Positions 24,701-36,790 of a DNA stretch of 64,000 nucleotides are shown here, piece after piece (position 1 is the first letter of the stretch; every line of letters starts with the position of its first letter). The position numbers and the translations under genes are program-made. This DNA comes from Tetrahymena thermophila SB210 (Eukaryota; Ciliophora; Oligohymenophorea; Hymenostomatida; Tetrahymenidae): positions 1 through 64,000 of the forward strand of contig NW_002476262.1 in the NCBI RefSeq assembly GCF_000189635.1. The letters run 5' to 3'. The notes beneath the pieces are model-generated. The model made no database searches. It was not told where the DNA came from and saw only the letters and a program-made list of their open reading frames with translations.

Positions 24701-27700
24701 TCGAAAGTCAAAGTTTTAAGACCATCAAAGCAATCACCAAGATATTCACAGACTTTTGGAGCGTTTTAACCATTAGAGAGAATTGTAAGAAGAGATTGAT
24801 TTGATAAGAAATAGAAACGAGGGAAAGATTTCTTCTTTTGCTCAAGATAATCATTAAGAGCTTTCTCACATTTCTTAATAGCCTGAGACCATCCTACTAA
24901 GACATCACGACGTTCGATAGTGCATGCTTCAACAACAGAAGGATTGGCTGAGACTTCAGACATCATATCCTTGAATTCTTTATCAACACCTTCAAAGACC
25001 TTTGTGTCTTCAGGAAGTTACATACGAATATCTTCTGAAAGAAGGAAAATATTGTAAAGAATTTTCCAATTCTTTTATACTTTAAGCCATTCATTGACAA
25101 CAACATCAACACGGCCAAGCTTTTCACGCCAGTCTTCAACTCTGTCGTAGAAGAATTCAACATACTTACCTTATGATTTCATACCCATCAAATCTAAGGA
25201 GTGTTAATCTAATACTTCCATCATGTTATCTAAAGAAGCAAATGTCTTAGTTTCCTTATATTCAGTAAATTCGAAAACTTACTTGCTCCACCATTGTTCA
25301 ATATTTTTGAGTTTCTTTTCTATTTTAGCTTCCTTTTAGGCAACATCTACTATTTCATTTACTGTATTTTCATATTTGTAGAGGTTAAGAGCTAAAATAT
25401 CTTCAAAGTAGAAGGAAAGAGAGTTGTGATCAAATACAGTTCCGGTAATTTACTTAAGTTAACTCCAGTGACGATCTTCCATAAATTCAGAATGGAGAGC
25501 TGAGACAAGAGGTAATACAGTACCCATATTCTTTACCTTTTCAACAATAACGTTATATCCCTTGAAGTTACGGATTTCTTTAGGTAAGTTCTTAATTTGA
25601 GTACCAAGTGTTTTGTTTGTATCTAAGAGGATATCAGCCTTAATTTGACGCCATGGTTTTGTCTTCCAGTCATTGTATTAGAAATGAATAAGAGCAATAG
25701 CATCCCACATAGTTTTGAGATTTTTTAAATCATTCATACAGTCCTTCAATTGTTTATAGTTACTCTTTTAAAGTTCGAAAAGTTTTTCTAAATTATTATA
25801 TTCAAGGGCACGTCCTTCAATTGCAGTTAATTTATGATAATAAACCATAATAGTGTCATATGCATTGTTAATATTTTCATAACCCATGCTTTCAGTGTAG
25901 TCAAAAGGTAATTTTTACATGAATTCCTTTCTGAAACTTTCAACTTCTTTCATAAAGATATCTAAATCACGCTTAATATTTTATGTTTCTTCTGCTTATA
26001 AGGGAATAATATCAGCCTTAACCTTGAAGACACGTCCATAAATTTCAATGAAGTTACTATTGGCATTATCGATTTATTATAAAGGATCATCAGTACCTTT
26101 TTCAGTGATAGGTACATTATGCTTCTTTAATTTAGTGACCATTTCTTTCATACGAGTGATGATACCTTCACGACGAGGTTCAACATCCTTTACATCTGAG
26201 ATAACCTTCATGACGCTCATCAATAACTTCTTATCATGTAAATTTTCATGGTCAGCAGGATTTTTTTTGATGCCATCTTTTGTTTTTTCAATAAAATCTA
26301 ACAAGTTCTTTTAGGTAGTACGGAATTAGTTGACTAAAAAGTCAGTATAAACACGAATCCAACGAGTAACTCTTGCATCTAAAGCAGTCTTCATAGGTTG
26401 TAAGTTGATTCTCAACCAAGAAATGTCTTCGGGAGTTTTAATACGAGAGATTTCTTATTGAATAGCTTTTAAGTGAGTGATTTTCTCATCAAACAAATCT
26501 AAATTAGGAATCTTTGCACGACATCCCTTTAAGAGAGGGTTTTATTTTTCAGTGTTTTCACCTTCATCATCATCTCCGCCCTTACCATCTTCGTCTTTAG
26601 GTTCATTTTCATCTAAGAAACGATTGAATGAGATTTATTCGTCTTCTGTCCAAAGGTAAGAATAAGTGTCAAAACGAGCACGGAATTGGTTACATTCATT
26701 TTCAATCCATTCTAAGTTTTAGGTGATCATGGCTAAGCATTATTTGATTTCAAAGAAAGAACGAATTTCTTATAAGAAATCACCAGGCATAGTGGTATCT
26801 AAACGTTAAATAGTACCTGCAATATTGAAGAAATCGTTAATCCAATTTCTAATGGTATTTCTAACAGTCAATTAGTTAGAAGATTCACCAATTTCAGGAT
26901 CAAATTGAATACCGCTCTAGCCAAGTTCCAAACGGATATCAAATAGAGGTGAGATATCGTTTCTTTTAATAAAAACAGGGTTAATTTATTCATTTAAGTG
27001 TAGGAGAGCAGTTTGAATAGCAGTACTGATACCTTCAATTACGATAACATTAACGTAATCGTTGTAATTTTTCCAAGAGTTTTGCTTCTTGTCAGCTTTC
27101 ACAGCATCAAGTACTTCTTTAACAAGCTTTTAGATTTGGTTACCATTATCTTTTACAATAGTAAGTTTATTTGAGAAAATAGCTTTTAAGAATTGATCAT
27201 AATCATCTGGAGACATAGGTCTATTTTTTCTTTCAATGATTTTCACATTAAAGTTAGCTAAGCTTTTGTGAATCTTTTGTAAGGAATCCTTCATTTTGTT
27301 GACTGTTTCAAATAGTTAATCAACAATACTCTTAGATTTAGAAATAAATTAATCAATGTTTGTAGATTTCCAGCGAATTTCTTCAATGCCAGGCTTGACT
27401 TCCTCTTCCATATCTTAAATTTTCTTTTTAACCAAAGGTTCTTCAACCGGAAGTAAGCAAGTTTTAATATGATTGTAGTTATCAACAATCATGTCAAGAG
27501 CAACAATTTAAGTTCTATAAGTTTCTGCTTTTGTGTAAATATCTTTTGCAGTGGTTGGAACTTCTAATCTAAGTAACAAGAAATATTTAACTTCTTTCAA
27601 CAATCTTACTAAACTAGGGTCAAAGTTAACCTTGTTTCAATAAATGTTTAATTTTAATATTTGAAATTAAAGAGTTTTTTTAATTTATTTACCTTAATGA

Positions 27701-30700
27701 GATCGTTTTCATCCTTGCAAAGTAAAGTTTATTTAAGTTTATCTTGAGAAGAATCTTCGACTTCTTTTTCCCAAGAAAGAATCTTTTAGTCTTCATAATC
27801 CTTAATAGATTTTGTGATTGAAGTGTAGAGTTTTTGAACATCTTTGTATTCTTCACGTTCAGTAATACCTTATCCAAGTTAAGCAAGTTTTTCAATAGGT
27901 TCCTAAATTCTATCACGAAGAGATTTACACCAAGTCAAAGCACCAGCAATAGGTGGCATATTTAAGAAAAGAGGGGCATTTTCATGCATGCTATCAACAA
28001 ATTGTTTACCTTCTAAGAAGATACTCTATACTTATTTAAGGTCTTACTTGTACATTTCGAGGAGAACGATATGCTTCTTTTCTAACTCGTCAGCGATAAT
28101 AGGACGAGTAAGTAATCCTTCGAAATTATCCAAAAGCTTGAAACGACCATAGATTGTATCATAATCATCAAATCCTTAGGTAATAACTGATGCTAAACGA
28201 CGTTCAAGCTCCTTAATTTTAGAACGGAACTCGTAGAAATCATCATCGAATTTCTTTTCAGCAATATTCATAATATCATAGCTAACTGATGTGAAGGCTT
28301 AAACAGCTTCTTCAAATTCCTTGAAAATCTAGGCAATAGACTCTGTAAGTGTTTTACCTTTAGTACCACCTAATTCAATCTTTTCAAGTTTATTGAATTG
28401 AACGATAGTGTTAGTCAAGTGAAGGATATCTTAACATCTTTCTAAGAAACTATCTAATCTAACGAAAAGGGCATTGCTAGTAAGTTTCCAGTTTCCACCA
28501 GCTTTAGCTTTATATTCAAAGTAAGCGTCTTTGAATTTGCTGCATACGTCAAGAGTTACTTGCAATTTATCACAAGCTTCAGTTGTTTCCTTGCTATCAA
28601 TCAATGAGAATATAGTATCTTTATCTACAAAAGCTTAAGCATTTGAAATAATTGCATTACATATTTCTCTAATCAAAACAACCAATCTAGGAGGCTAGTT
28701 GTAGGTTTTTGATTTATTGTAAATTAATAAAATTGTATGCATAATTGGAATAAAAAGTTCATAGAGGGTAGGGAAATCGCTTGGTTGGGATTCTTACAAT
28801 TTAGAAAACAAGTCTTTTAATGTGAACAAGTATCTATAATTTTCCTAAATTAAAAAAATAAATTTAAGTAAAAGAAAGAAATATTTTATTTTAAATTACA
28901 TTTGCTTCTAAACGAGCCTTTTTAACTTCAGCTTAAAGCTTAGTGAAAGGAGTAGTGTATGTTGATTTATTATTGTCGAGGAAGTGGAGAATGTTCTATA
29001 CTTCAACAGATTTAAGCTGAGAATCAATTAGGTTCAAGTTATCTCTTTTATTTTGCCAGAACTCAATTTCAGCTAATGGACCAGGGTCATTACCATACTT
29101 AAGCAATTGTTCAGGTTCTAACTTTAATACATTTTTAATTTATTTTGTCCAAGTGATAATTGATCCTTCAAAGACGTGAGCTTTATCTTTATCAGGAGTA
29201 GTATCAGAGGAAGTAAGTTTATGAGAGGGGAGAGGTAACATTGTTTTACCCTTAATTTATCCAAGCAAAACATAAACTTAAGCAACGTAATTATTAAACT
29301 TTTCCATCAAGTCTTTTGCAACTAAATCAGTCCATCCTTATTAGTTAAGAGGATTTTACATAACAGGAGACATGATTTCATTAAAAACACTATTCAAATG
29401 TTCTAAGAGATTATTGGTAATTTCTACTACAACAACATCCTATAATAGTAATAGATTTATTTTTAAATTATATGAACTTTAAAATACTTAAATTATTAAG
29501 AGTAAAATAATTGCCATAGAATTTTAATTGAAGAAATTTGCAATTTTATATAGAAAAGAAATAATCCCTATTTTATTGAGAATTTAATCAGAACATAAAA
29601 TTTAAAATTGAAGTTATTAGAGGAAGAAAAGAATTAAAAAATATGAAGACTAATAAAAATTAAATTTTCCTTTGATTAATTAATTTATTAAATAAAAATG
29701 CAAGTTTATTTATTTATTTCAGATCTTTTTGAATTTAAAAATGAATATTAATTAATTTTTTTGCACAAATATTAATCACTACGTTTGAAAGGAAAAATCA
29801 CAAAAATAAAAAATTCTTTTTGCGCTTTAAATTATTTCAAATACTTAAAATAAAGTATGCTAAAAACTAGGATTTAACAAAGACTTATAAAAAAAAATTT
29901 TGATGGAATTGTTTAAAAAATCCTCCATTTTTATAAATGTTTATTTATCGCATTAATATTTTTCTTTAAAAATTAAAAGTTAATAATAATTAAAATTAAA
30001 AGTAAAAAGGAGGTTTTAAATTCAGTTTCAAAATATCTTAAATTTATATATTTCAAATAAATTTCTTTTTTATTGCATTATCAAAAAGTTTATTTTAACT
30101 CTCTACTCAGTGGAAACCATTACAAGTAATAGTATTTCTGGTATGTAATGAGTTATTGATCAAACTAAATGTGGTTCATTTGTGTTGATAGTAAATTATT
30201 AAAAAATTTTGCAATTTCATCTCTTTTCATTTTGATTTATTTAAAATAATTATTATGTGTTTATTAATTTACCTTGGCTACGTTTTCATTAGTTAATTTA
30301 TGAAGACCTAGCTTTATTACAGCAATACCTTTCTTCTTAAATTTATCTATAGGAGGAAGCTATCCATAATAGAAGGTACATTTTTCAGATTAACCTGAAA
30401 CCCATAATATATTAGTTGAGTTATCTTATTGAATAAAACCTTGGAACTCATCTCTATTTAATTTTAAGATAAAAAGATTTAGAAATAAAATAAACGTTGG
30501 GCCATTTTTTAATTGTAGTTAATGATTCTTGATTTTAAAGGTATCTAAAAATTAACATGTAGACTTCACCAATCAAAAGATTGCTAAGTCAAATAAGGCT
30601 GGTTCTAAATATTTTTGTGCATAGAGGGATATGCTTTATCATTTTCTGAAAAAAACTGAAATTTAATTAGATTTCAAAACTTATAGTTAGGGGTGTTATA

Positions 30701-30866
30701 GTTAAAATGAATTTTAAAAAGTCAATTACTTATTGGTAACTTCACCTTTATCATCTTGTTATGTTTCCAAAGATTTCTTTATCTTTTCTTTTTAAATACC
30801 TAAAGCCTACGATAAACGATTTATAATAAAATCTTCGGGGCTATCTTTTTGACTATGATCACCCAT
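15737..30866 (-). CDS. Axonemal dynein heavy chain, outer-arm alpha/beta (DNAH9/11/17) class
   Basis: The force-generating ATPase of ciliary dynein; complete here at 4595 aa. Start ATG is 30864-30866 and stop TGA 15737-15739. Six introns close in phase: 30454-30729, 29440-30272, 28845-28899, 27631-27692, 16495-16546 and 15905-15968. The exon between the fourth and fifth is about 11 kb. The N-terminal tail carries [12 protein letters not shown], typical of beta-type heavy chains. The P-loops are AAA1 GPAGTGKT (23917-23940, about residue 1905), AAA2 GPPGSGKT (23068-23091), AAA3 GSAGTGKT (22006-22029) and AAA4 GVGGSGKQ (about 20950-20973). The stalk coiled coils flank a microtubule-binding domain coded at about 19560-19900. 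The C-terminal domain has [13 protein letters not shown]. Similarity to sea-urchin and human beta-type chains at the N- and C-termini favours the outer arm (the Tetrahymena DYH3/DYH4 kind). The exact paralogue is not certain. Confidence 0.95.
30454..30729 (-). other. Dynein intron 1 with structured segment
   Basis: This 276-nt phase-2 intron (GTAATTG..AAATAG) has a higher-GC interior at about 30545-30640. On the minus strand it can form two stems: 30619-30634 (GCATA/TATGC), and 30562-30590 (GACTT/AAGTC enclosing CAATC/GATTG). The second is followed at once by ACA. This hairpin-hinge-hairpin-ACA order recalls an H/ACA snoRNA, but the stems are much shorter than usual. Parts of it also read as protein in two frames, both interrupted by TGA. 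Confidence 0.35.
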
Positions 30867-31875
30867 TTGATATGAGATAGATAGATAGTCTTTTACTTTT
30901 TCTTATTTCTTATTTAGTTTTAATTAATTTATTATATAACACTAAATGAAAGTGTAATATATTTCAATTAACAAATCATGCAGAGTTGATAGAAAAAATG
31001 AATATAATAATCAATCTTATTCTTACTTGTATTAATTTAAAAAATACACACCACTATTGGTTTTTACATGAATGAAGCTATTATTTTATTTCATATTTTT
31101 TTTGATTTTATGAATGGATTCTATTTTTTTTATAAATAAAGCAACTACCAAAAATCAATGCAATTATATCTTTGTTTATAATATTTATCTAAAATTTATC
31201 ATTTTTATTGTTATATTTCCTTCATTCATACATTTTTTAAATAATTTATCAACTTAATTATTTTCAAATCTTAATTTTCCTTATAACTATAAAGAGTTTT
31301 TCACTCAAGCATTTCTTTATTTATTCATTCATATTCACACTGATCTTTCTTGATCGCTTCTCTATTATTTTTCCTCTATTTATATAACTTATTTTTTATG
31401 ATTTTTTTTTCGCAATACAAAGAATACTTGTTTTTGAAAGTCCTCATTAAATCAATCTCTTTCAAAAGTCATTTATAAAAATTTCAATTTTTCTTCATTC
31501 AATTCACATAAAATAAATAAATTATTGTGAAAAATATTTCAAATTTAAAATAATTACTTTTCATTAAAAATTGTAAAATTTAAAAAAATTAAAAATATTT
31601 ATTTTAAAAAATTATTCATTTTTATGTAACTTTAAAATTTAATTTATATAAAAAATAAATAATAATAAAAAGTAATGTAAGTAAATAAAGGATAGTTATG
31701 TTAACTTTTGATATAGATTGAATATATTTTTTCTAATTTATAACGGAATAACATTAAAGGTATGTATATTTTAAATTTATATATATATTTTATATATTAT
31801 TTATTATTTTATATTGCTTTTTCATATTACTATTAAATATTATTTTTACTTTCAAATAACTGATGTAGTATTTAA
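30867..31875. other. Intergenic; dynein promoter region
   Basis: About 1 kb between the PACRG stop and the dynein start, both genes on the minus strand. It is AT-rich throughout. No ORF, RNA or repeat of note was seen. It must contain the dynein promoter and the PACRG 3' end. Confidence 0.6.
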
Positions 31876-33119
31876 TCATGTAAATATACAGCTTTCATAA
31901 GTAGGTATCATATATTTTATATTTATAAACGCATCCTAATTTTCATAAAAAATATATTAATTTTTTTCACAATTTTAATATTTTACATCTCCTCCCGTTC
32001 TCTCTAGAAGTTCTAGAGTTTCTTATATGATATCTCCCAAACTCATATTATTTCTTTAGCCAAAATCCATAAAATCTCCACTGTTCTTATTGTAATTTTT
32101 ATATAGATTAAACACAGGAAGCAGCTATCTATAATAAGGAACCTTTATTATTTTTTAAGATTATAAGTAAATAATTTATTGTTTTCATTTTATATAATAA
32201 TTTTTATTACGAGCGCTTCTCCAACCATATTTCCTGATAGGACCAATTTTTAAATAACTCTTAGAGTTATTGATATAATTTCAATATCTCTTGTGTTTAA
32301 ATTAGCTTTTATACATTAAATATTAACAATAATTTTATTTAAAATATTTATACTTTTGAGTGGCATAATAAGCTAAGGAATAACAGGTAGAATTTTATTT
32401 TCACCTTTTTCTATCAGATCAAAAGTTCCTAAAATGCTTAATGTTCTATAAGGGTCTACTTTTTCTCTCATTCCATCAATAAAAATAGGAAGATAATGAT
32501 GATAATCTAATTATGCAGGATCAATTTTCCATATTAATTTACTACCTCCACCAGAATGATTCACCTTTATTGGTAAATCAGCTCTATCGTAATATCTACG
32601 AAATTCGCTTTAAGGTATGAGTCTTCTTTCAAGTGCTCCAGCTTTTGGAGGAGAGCTCTTATTGACTTTGTAAGGACTCATCCTTGATCCTATGTTTGAA
32701 GTGTCTTATGTTAAACTATTTAGAATATTTTAGCTGTTTCTTACTAATTTAAAAAGAATAAATAACATATATTATCATCTAAGCTTATTTAAGCTACTAG
32801 TTCATTTGATTAAATACATTAAAAGTAAATAAGAAATGAAAAAAAAATAATAGATTCAAAGTACTAAAATTTGAAAGAATAGAAGTATACCTAAAGGAGA
32901 TACTCTAGTTTTTTCAACGCCTTTCATAAAATCTTTAGGAAAATCTCCAAAAGGTGATTAAGGAGCATTAGGAGTGTATTTATTATTCCATGGCTTAAAT
33001 ATCTAATTTGCATTTTTTGCTAATAAGCTTTTCATATGATCAGAAGCTACTAAAGAAGAAGCTAGATTTTGTCCCTTCAACTATGGCGATTTTTAAAGCT
33101 AAACACTTTTATTATTCAT
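31876..33119 (-). CDS. PACRG: PACRG, parkin co-regulated gene protein (axonemal inner junction)
   Basis: 309 aa from five exons, ATG 33117-33119 to TGA 31876-31878. Introns are 32744-32890, 32306-32353, 32143-32210 and 31936-31986, all phase-consistent. After a divergent N-terminus of about 100 residues, the sequence follows metazoan PACRG closely: [59 protein letters not shown], and the C-terminal [21 protein letters not shown] is an armadillo/HEAT-like protein that, with FAP20, bridges the A and B tubules of ciliary doublets. It sits upstream of, and on the same strand as, the axonemal dynein gene, which fits a shared ciliary role, although shared transcription is not shown. Confidence 0.97.
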
Positions 33120-33639
33120 TCTTTTTATTTTACAATTGCTATTTACTTTTTCTAAAATAATCAAATGATCTTTACTTATTAATTATGAAGTAATTTTATT
33201 TCTATCTACTAAAATGTTAGTTATTATTGTTGTTTGGTAAATTTATAACTATTATTTATTTTAATATCACTAATTTATTGATAAAAAGCAACTTTTTACA
33301 AAATAAATTTTTGTTCATTCTAATTCAATAATCAAAAGCCATAATTTCTCTTAAAAACAAATAAATTTACAATTCTTAAAACCCTGATTGACTTCCAAAA
33401 ATAGAGCAAATACTTGGTTCCTCATCAAAAATAAATTGCAAACTAAATAATAAAAGTATAATCATATATATTTTAAATCATGTTATTATATTTTAAAATA
33501 TTTTTTAGAGTTAATAAAAAAATTTTTTAGTAGAAATAAGTTTGAGAACCTGGATAGAAAACGTGAATAGCTAACAATAATCTAATATCTAATAAAAGAA
33601 ACCTATTGAATTAAATATATTAAATAGCAAAGATTATTC
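33120..33639. other. Intergenic, divergent promoters
   Basis: 520 bases of AT-rich DNA between the divergent PACRG and Q/N-rich genes. No ORF or RNA feature was seen. Confidence 0.6.
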
Positions 33640-35224
33640 ATGGATACAAATAAAAAAATTTACTAAAATGGAAGAGTGAAAAGCCACAGTTTAGCTTCTA
33701 ACTATTCTGCTTAGATTTCCTCAACTTCAACAAATACTAATTTTTATGTACAAACTTTCCACCTTATAAGTCCACAAAGTAATAAAAATTCTACATCTAA
33801 ATTCTACTTTCCTAAAAATAATAATGGTGAAGAGGAAGATATCAAGCACATTTAAAATATATAATACTAACATTAAAACCAAAAATAGCTTAAGAGTTTA
33901 AGTTATTTGACCAATAATATTATTGAAAAATAAACTAGATCACGTAGCAAAAGCAATAAGCATTTTATATTATCTGATCTACTAAAAGCGTCATAATCAT
34001 CAAAAGACTTTAAAACTTTACCTAGTCCTTCTTAAATTTAAAGTAGCAGAAGCTGCATTAATGAAAAATACAATTAATAGTTTTTAAATATTAATAGTTA
34101 AATAGATTTTTAACCAAGTTTAAGTTAAAGTATTAACTTTTAACCAGAAAATAATACTCGTTCATTTTTGATAAAACAATAGCATTAGAGTAAGACTAAC
34201 TTTTAAAATAATATTTCGATCTCAAAATTAATTTAGCAAATAGATATGTAAAGAAATAATTTGAGTAGTATTCTAAGTAAAGATTCTGTATAAAAAAACA
34301 AAAATAGTATTTCTAATCATTCTTAACTTTAATAAACACAATTAGAAAGAAGTTTAAAAGATTTTGATGTTTCTATAGAAAATGATGATCACTAATATTC
34401 TATTAATTAAAGAAATAAAATGTAAAAAAAACTAGGTTCTATAATTAAAAATCAATCTGATAAATCACTTGATCAAAATTTGTAAAAATTTCAAGATAAG
34501 TTTGTTAATTAAAATAATAATAAAACAAATGTTCTAGCAACCAAACTTTTAAAAAAAAATGATTCAGATTAAACTAAAAAACTATAAATTGAAGCTAATT
34601 ATGAAAAGAATAGCATATAAACAAAAGAAACAAATAAAATTGCAAATTTCTTTAATATTTTTAAAGATAGTCCTAAATATGATGACATAAAATTTAAATT
34701 AAATGTTCCAACTTGCTTTAAAAATGTTTTCAAACAAGAAAAATCCCCTAACTCGAAATAAACTTAAATGTAGTTATTATAAACTTCTTTCAACATTAAG
34801 CTTAGAACTAAATAAATATAATATAGGTGTTTAAAGTAAAATTTTTATTTTTTTAAACTAAAATTTTATTTTACTTTTTATTAAAAAAAGACTTAAACAT
34901 AGCCAAAAAAATTAACATAAAGATTAAAATACCTATTAGAATTATTAGAATGTCAATCATAAAATTGAAGATAACAAAAAAATCTAAGGATAAGAGGTTA
35001 TCCATTAAACAAAAGAGTAAGTAAATCAAGATCTCTGTAATAAAAAAATTATAAATTTTGCTTATTTTTTATTTTTTTTATTTTAAATTATAAAAAAATA
35101 TCTTAAACTTATTGAATTCTTCTTACTAATAAAATTAAATTTTAGAACTTCTTAAGTATTAATTTATAAAAATTTAAATCATTAAAATTCAATATTTTCT
35201 AATAATTTAAAAATAAAAGTTTGA
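33640..35224 (+). CDS. Gln/Asn/Ser-rich protein of unknown function
   Basis: I do not recognise it. ATG 33640-33642 opens a long frame full of TAA/TAG Gln codons. Introns at 34836-34890 and 35017-35145 carry it to TGA 35222-35224, giving 466 aa with all phases consistent. The protein is rich in Ser, Asn, Lys and Gln throughout. It shows no signal peptide, membrane span or zinc motif, so it is probably mostly disordered. One Phe/Pro-containing segment, FNIFKDSPKYDDIKFKLNVP, is better ordered in composition (coded at about 34650-34710). The last exon is short, and its splice site is less certain than the first two exons. Confidence 0.65.
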
Positions 35225-35509
35225 TTCTAATAAAATTTAACAAATAAAATAGCTATTGAAATAGGAAAATAAGAAATATTTTTAGATGAAAATAAATAAT
35301 TTTATAATAACAAACTGAATATAACATTAAAAATAAAACAAATTTATAAATTAAATTAAAAAATGATAACAGTTGATTATCTTTTTAATTATTCTTGAAT
35401 ATTTTAATTGAATTAAATTATAACTTTTATAAGATAATAAGTAAAGAATTTAAAAACAAATGATTCAATAAATTGTTTGATATATTTATTTAATAAAATA
35501 ATTTTTTAG

Positions 35510-36725
35510 AAGGTTTAAAGATTTTTTTAAAAGTTCCAACTTTAATTATTACAAGAATTATTAAAATATTTTGATATTATTAAATATAGAAAGAGAGAAC
35601 AAATAAATCTTAGTTCATAGCTAGTCTTCTAAACAGCTTACGTATTTAAAATCTAAGTAGATCTAAACTCAAGATAAATAAATTATAAACTCATAGCAGC
35701 ATAATTGCTAAACTGATATAATTAATTAAAATAATATTATATTTAGATAGATTGTTTGCTAAAATTAAAGAAATAAATTGTCACCTGGATAAGCTTTAAC
35801 AGCCCTAAGAAAAGCTATTTATCATTTAAAAAGTATTAATGTTAAGATAGAAGACGTAATTACTACTTATTTTAAATAATGATTTTATTTTAAAGCTATT
35901 TTATTTATTTTAAAATAAACAAATTTAGTTTTCATAAGCACAAATCTTTAGCAGTAAGCCTTTTTAAAAAAAATTTTCATATGAGCTTATTTAGGCAGCA
36001 AAATTAGGAGATATAATGAAAGTTATTGAATGTTTAAATGAAAATAGATTTCTTGTTTTTGATTTTGATTATGTAATATTAAAACTAAAAACCCAATACT
36101 TATTTTTACTTTTTAATAGATTTACTAGACTGCTCTACATTGGGCTACCAAAAGAAATCATTATTAGATTGTTGATATACTTATTAAAAATGGAGCAGAT
36201 GTTAATTAGAAAGATATTGTAATAAATATTAATGATTTAAATATAAACTGTTTAAGAACCAATTTTATCATTGTTTTTTTTCTAATTTAAATTGTTACTT
36301 ATGACTTATTTTAATTTTTGATTTTTAATTAACTATTTTGAATGGACTATTATTAGAATTTTTCTTTGGAAATTATTTTAATAAATTTAATAATTTTTAA
36401 ATCTTAATTAAATTTAAAAAGATGGGCAGGACACCTTTGTTTTTTGCTTTAAAAGCTGGTCTTGAAAAAATTTGTTTGGTAAATTTAACAATTTAGATAA
36501 TTTAATAAAAATAATATAATTTCTAAAATGAATTAGCTGCTTCTAGAAAATAAAGCTTCACCCTGGTCTACAAGCTAACTTAATTATTTAAAGGCTGCTA
36601 ATGAAAACATACAAATAATTTTATATCTTAACAAATTCAAATAAATTGATATTATTTTAGGTATGATACCTAAACAGAAGCATCAGTTAGTGTGGTAAAA
36701 GTACATACAAACACTGAAAAGTTGA
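35510..36725 (+). CDS. Ankyrin-repeat protein, 5' end unresolved
   Basis: The exons 35510-35855, 35995-36072, 36120-36218, 36422-36478 and 36537-36725 read in one frame to TGA 36723-36725. Each intron is GT..AG and phase-consistent. Two to three ankyrin repeats are split across exons. Their cores read TALHWATKRNHYQIVDILIK, NGADVNQKD, GRTPLFFALKAGLEKI and LLLENKASPWS. Ankyrin repeats mediate protein-protein binding; no other domain is visible. Upstream of the repeats lies a Gln/Lys-rich region. The first exon and ATG were not found. An ATG at 35460 is out of frame unless an unusual GTTTGA donor is used, so at least one more 5' exon is likely in 35225-35509. Confidence 0.75.
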
Positions 36726-36790
36726 TATTAGAAATAATTAAAATTTATTTATTAGCTTTTAAATCTATTTACAAAACACTTAATTGATTT

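Noticed and set aside
16616-27916. Many short ORFs on both strands across the dynein gene
   Set aside because: They are pieces or shadows of one dynein heavy chain frame broken by TAA/TAG Gln codons. The plus-strand ones have no conserved motifs.
30480-30600. Dynein-like reading through an in-frame TGA in intron 1, suggesting selenocysteine
   Set aside because: Splicing 30454-30729 gives an N-terminus that lines up with other beta-type chains and keeps the total length a multiple of three. No need for recoding remains.
36016-36222. 68-residue plus-strand ORF with hydrophobic C-terminal half
   Set aside because: It overlaps ankyrin exons but reads through intron 36073-36119 into another frame. 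Splicing restores two ankyrin repeat cores.
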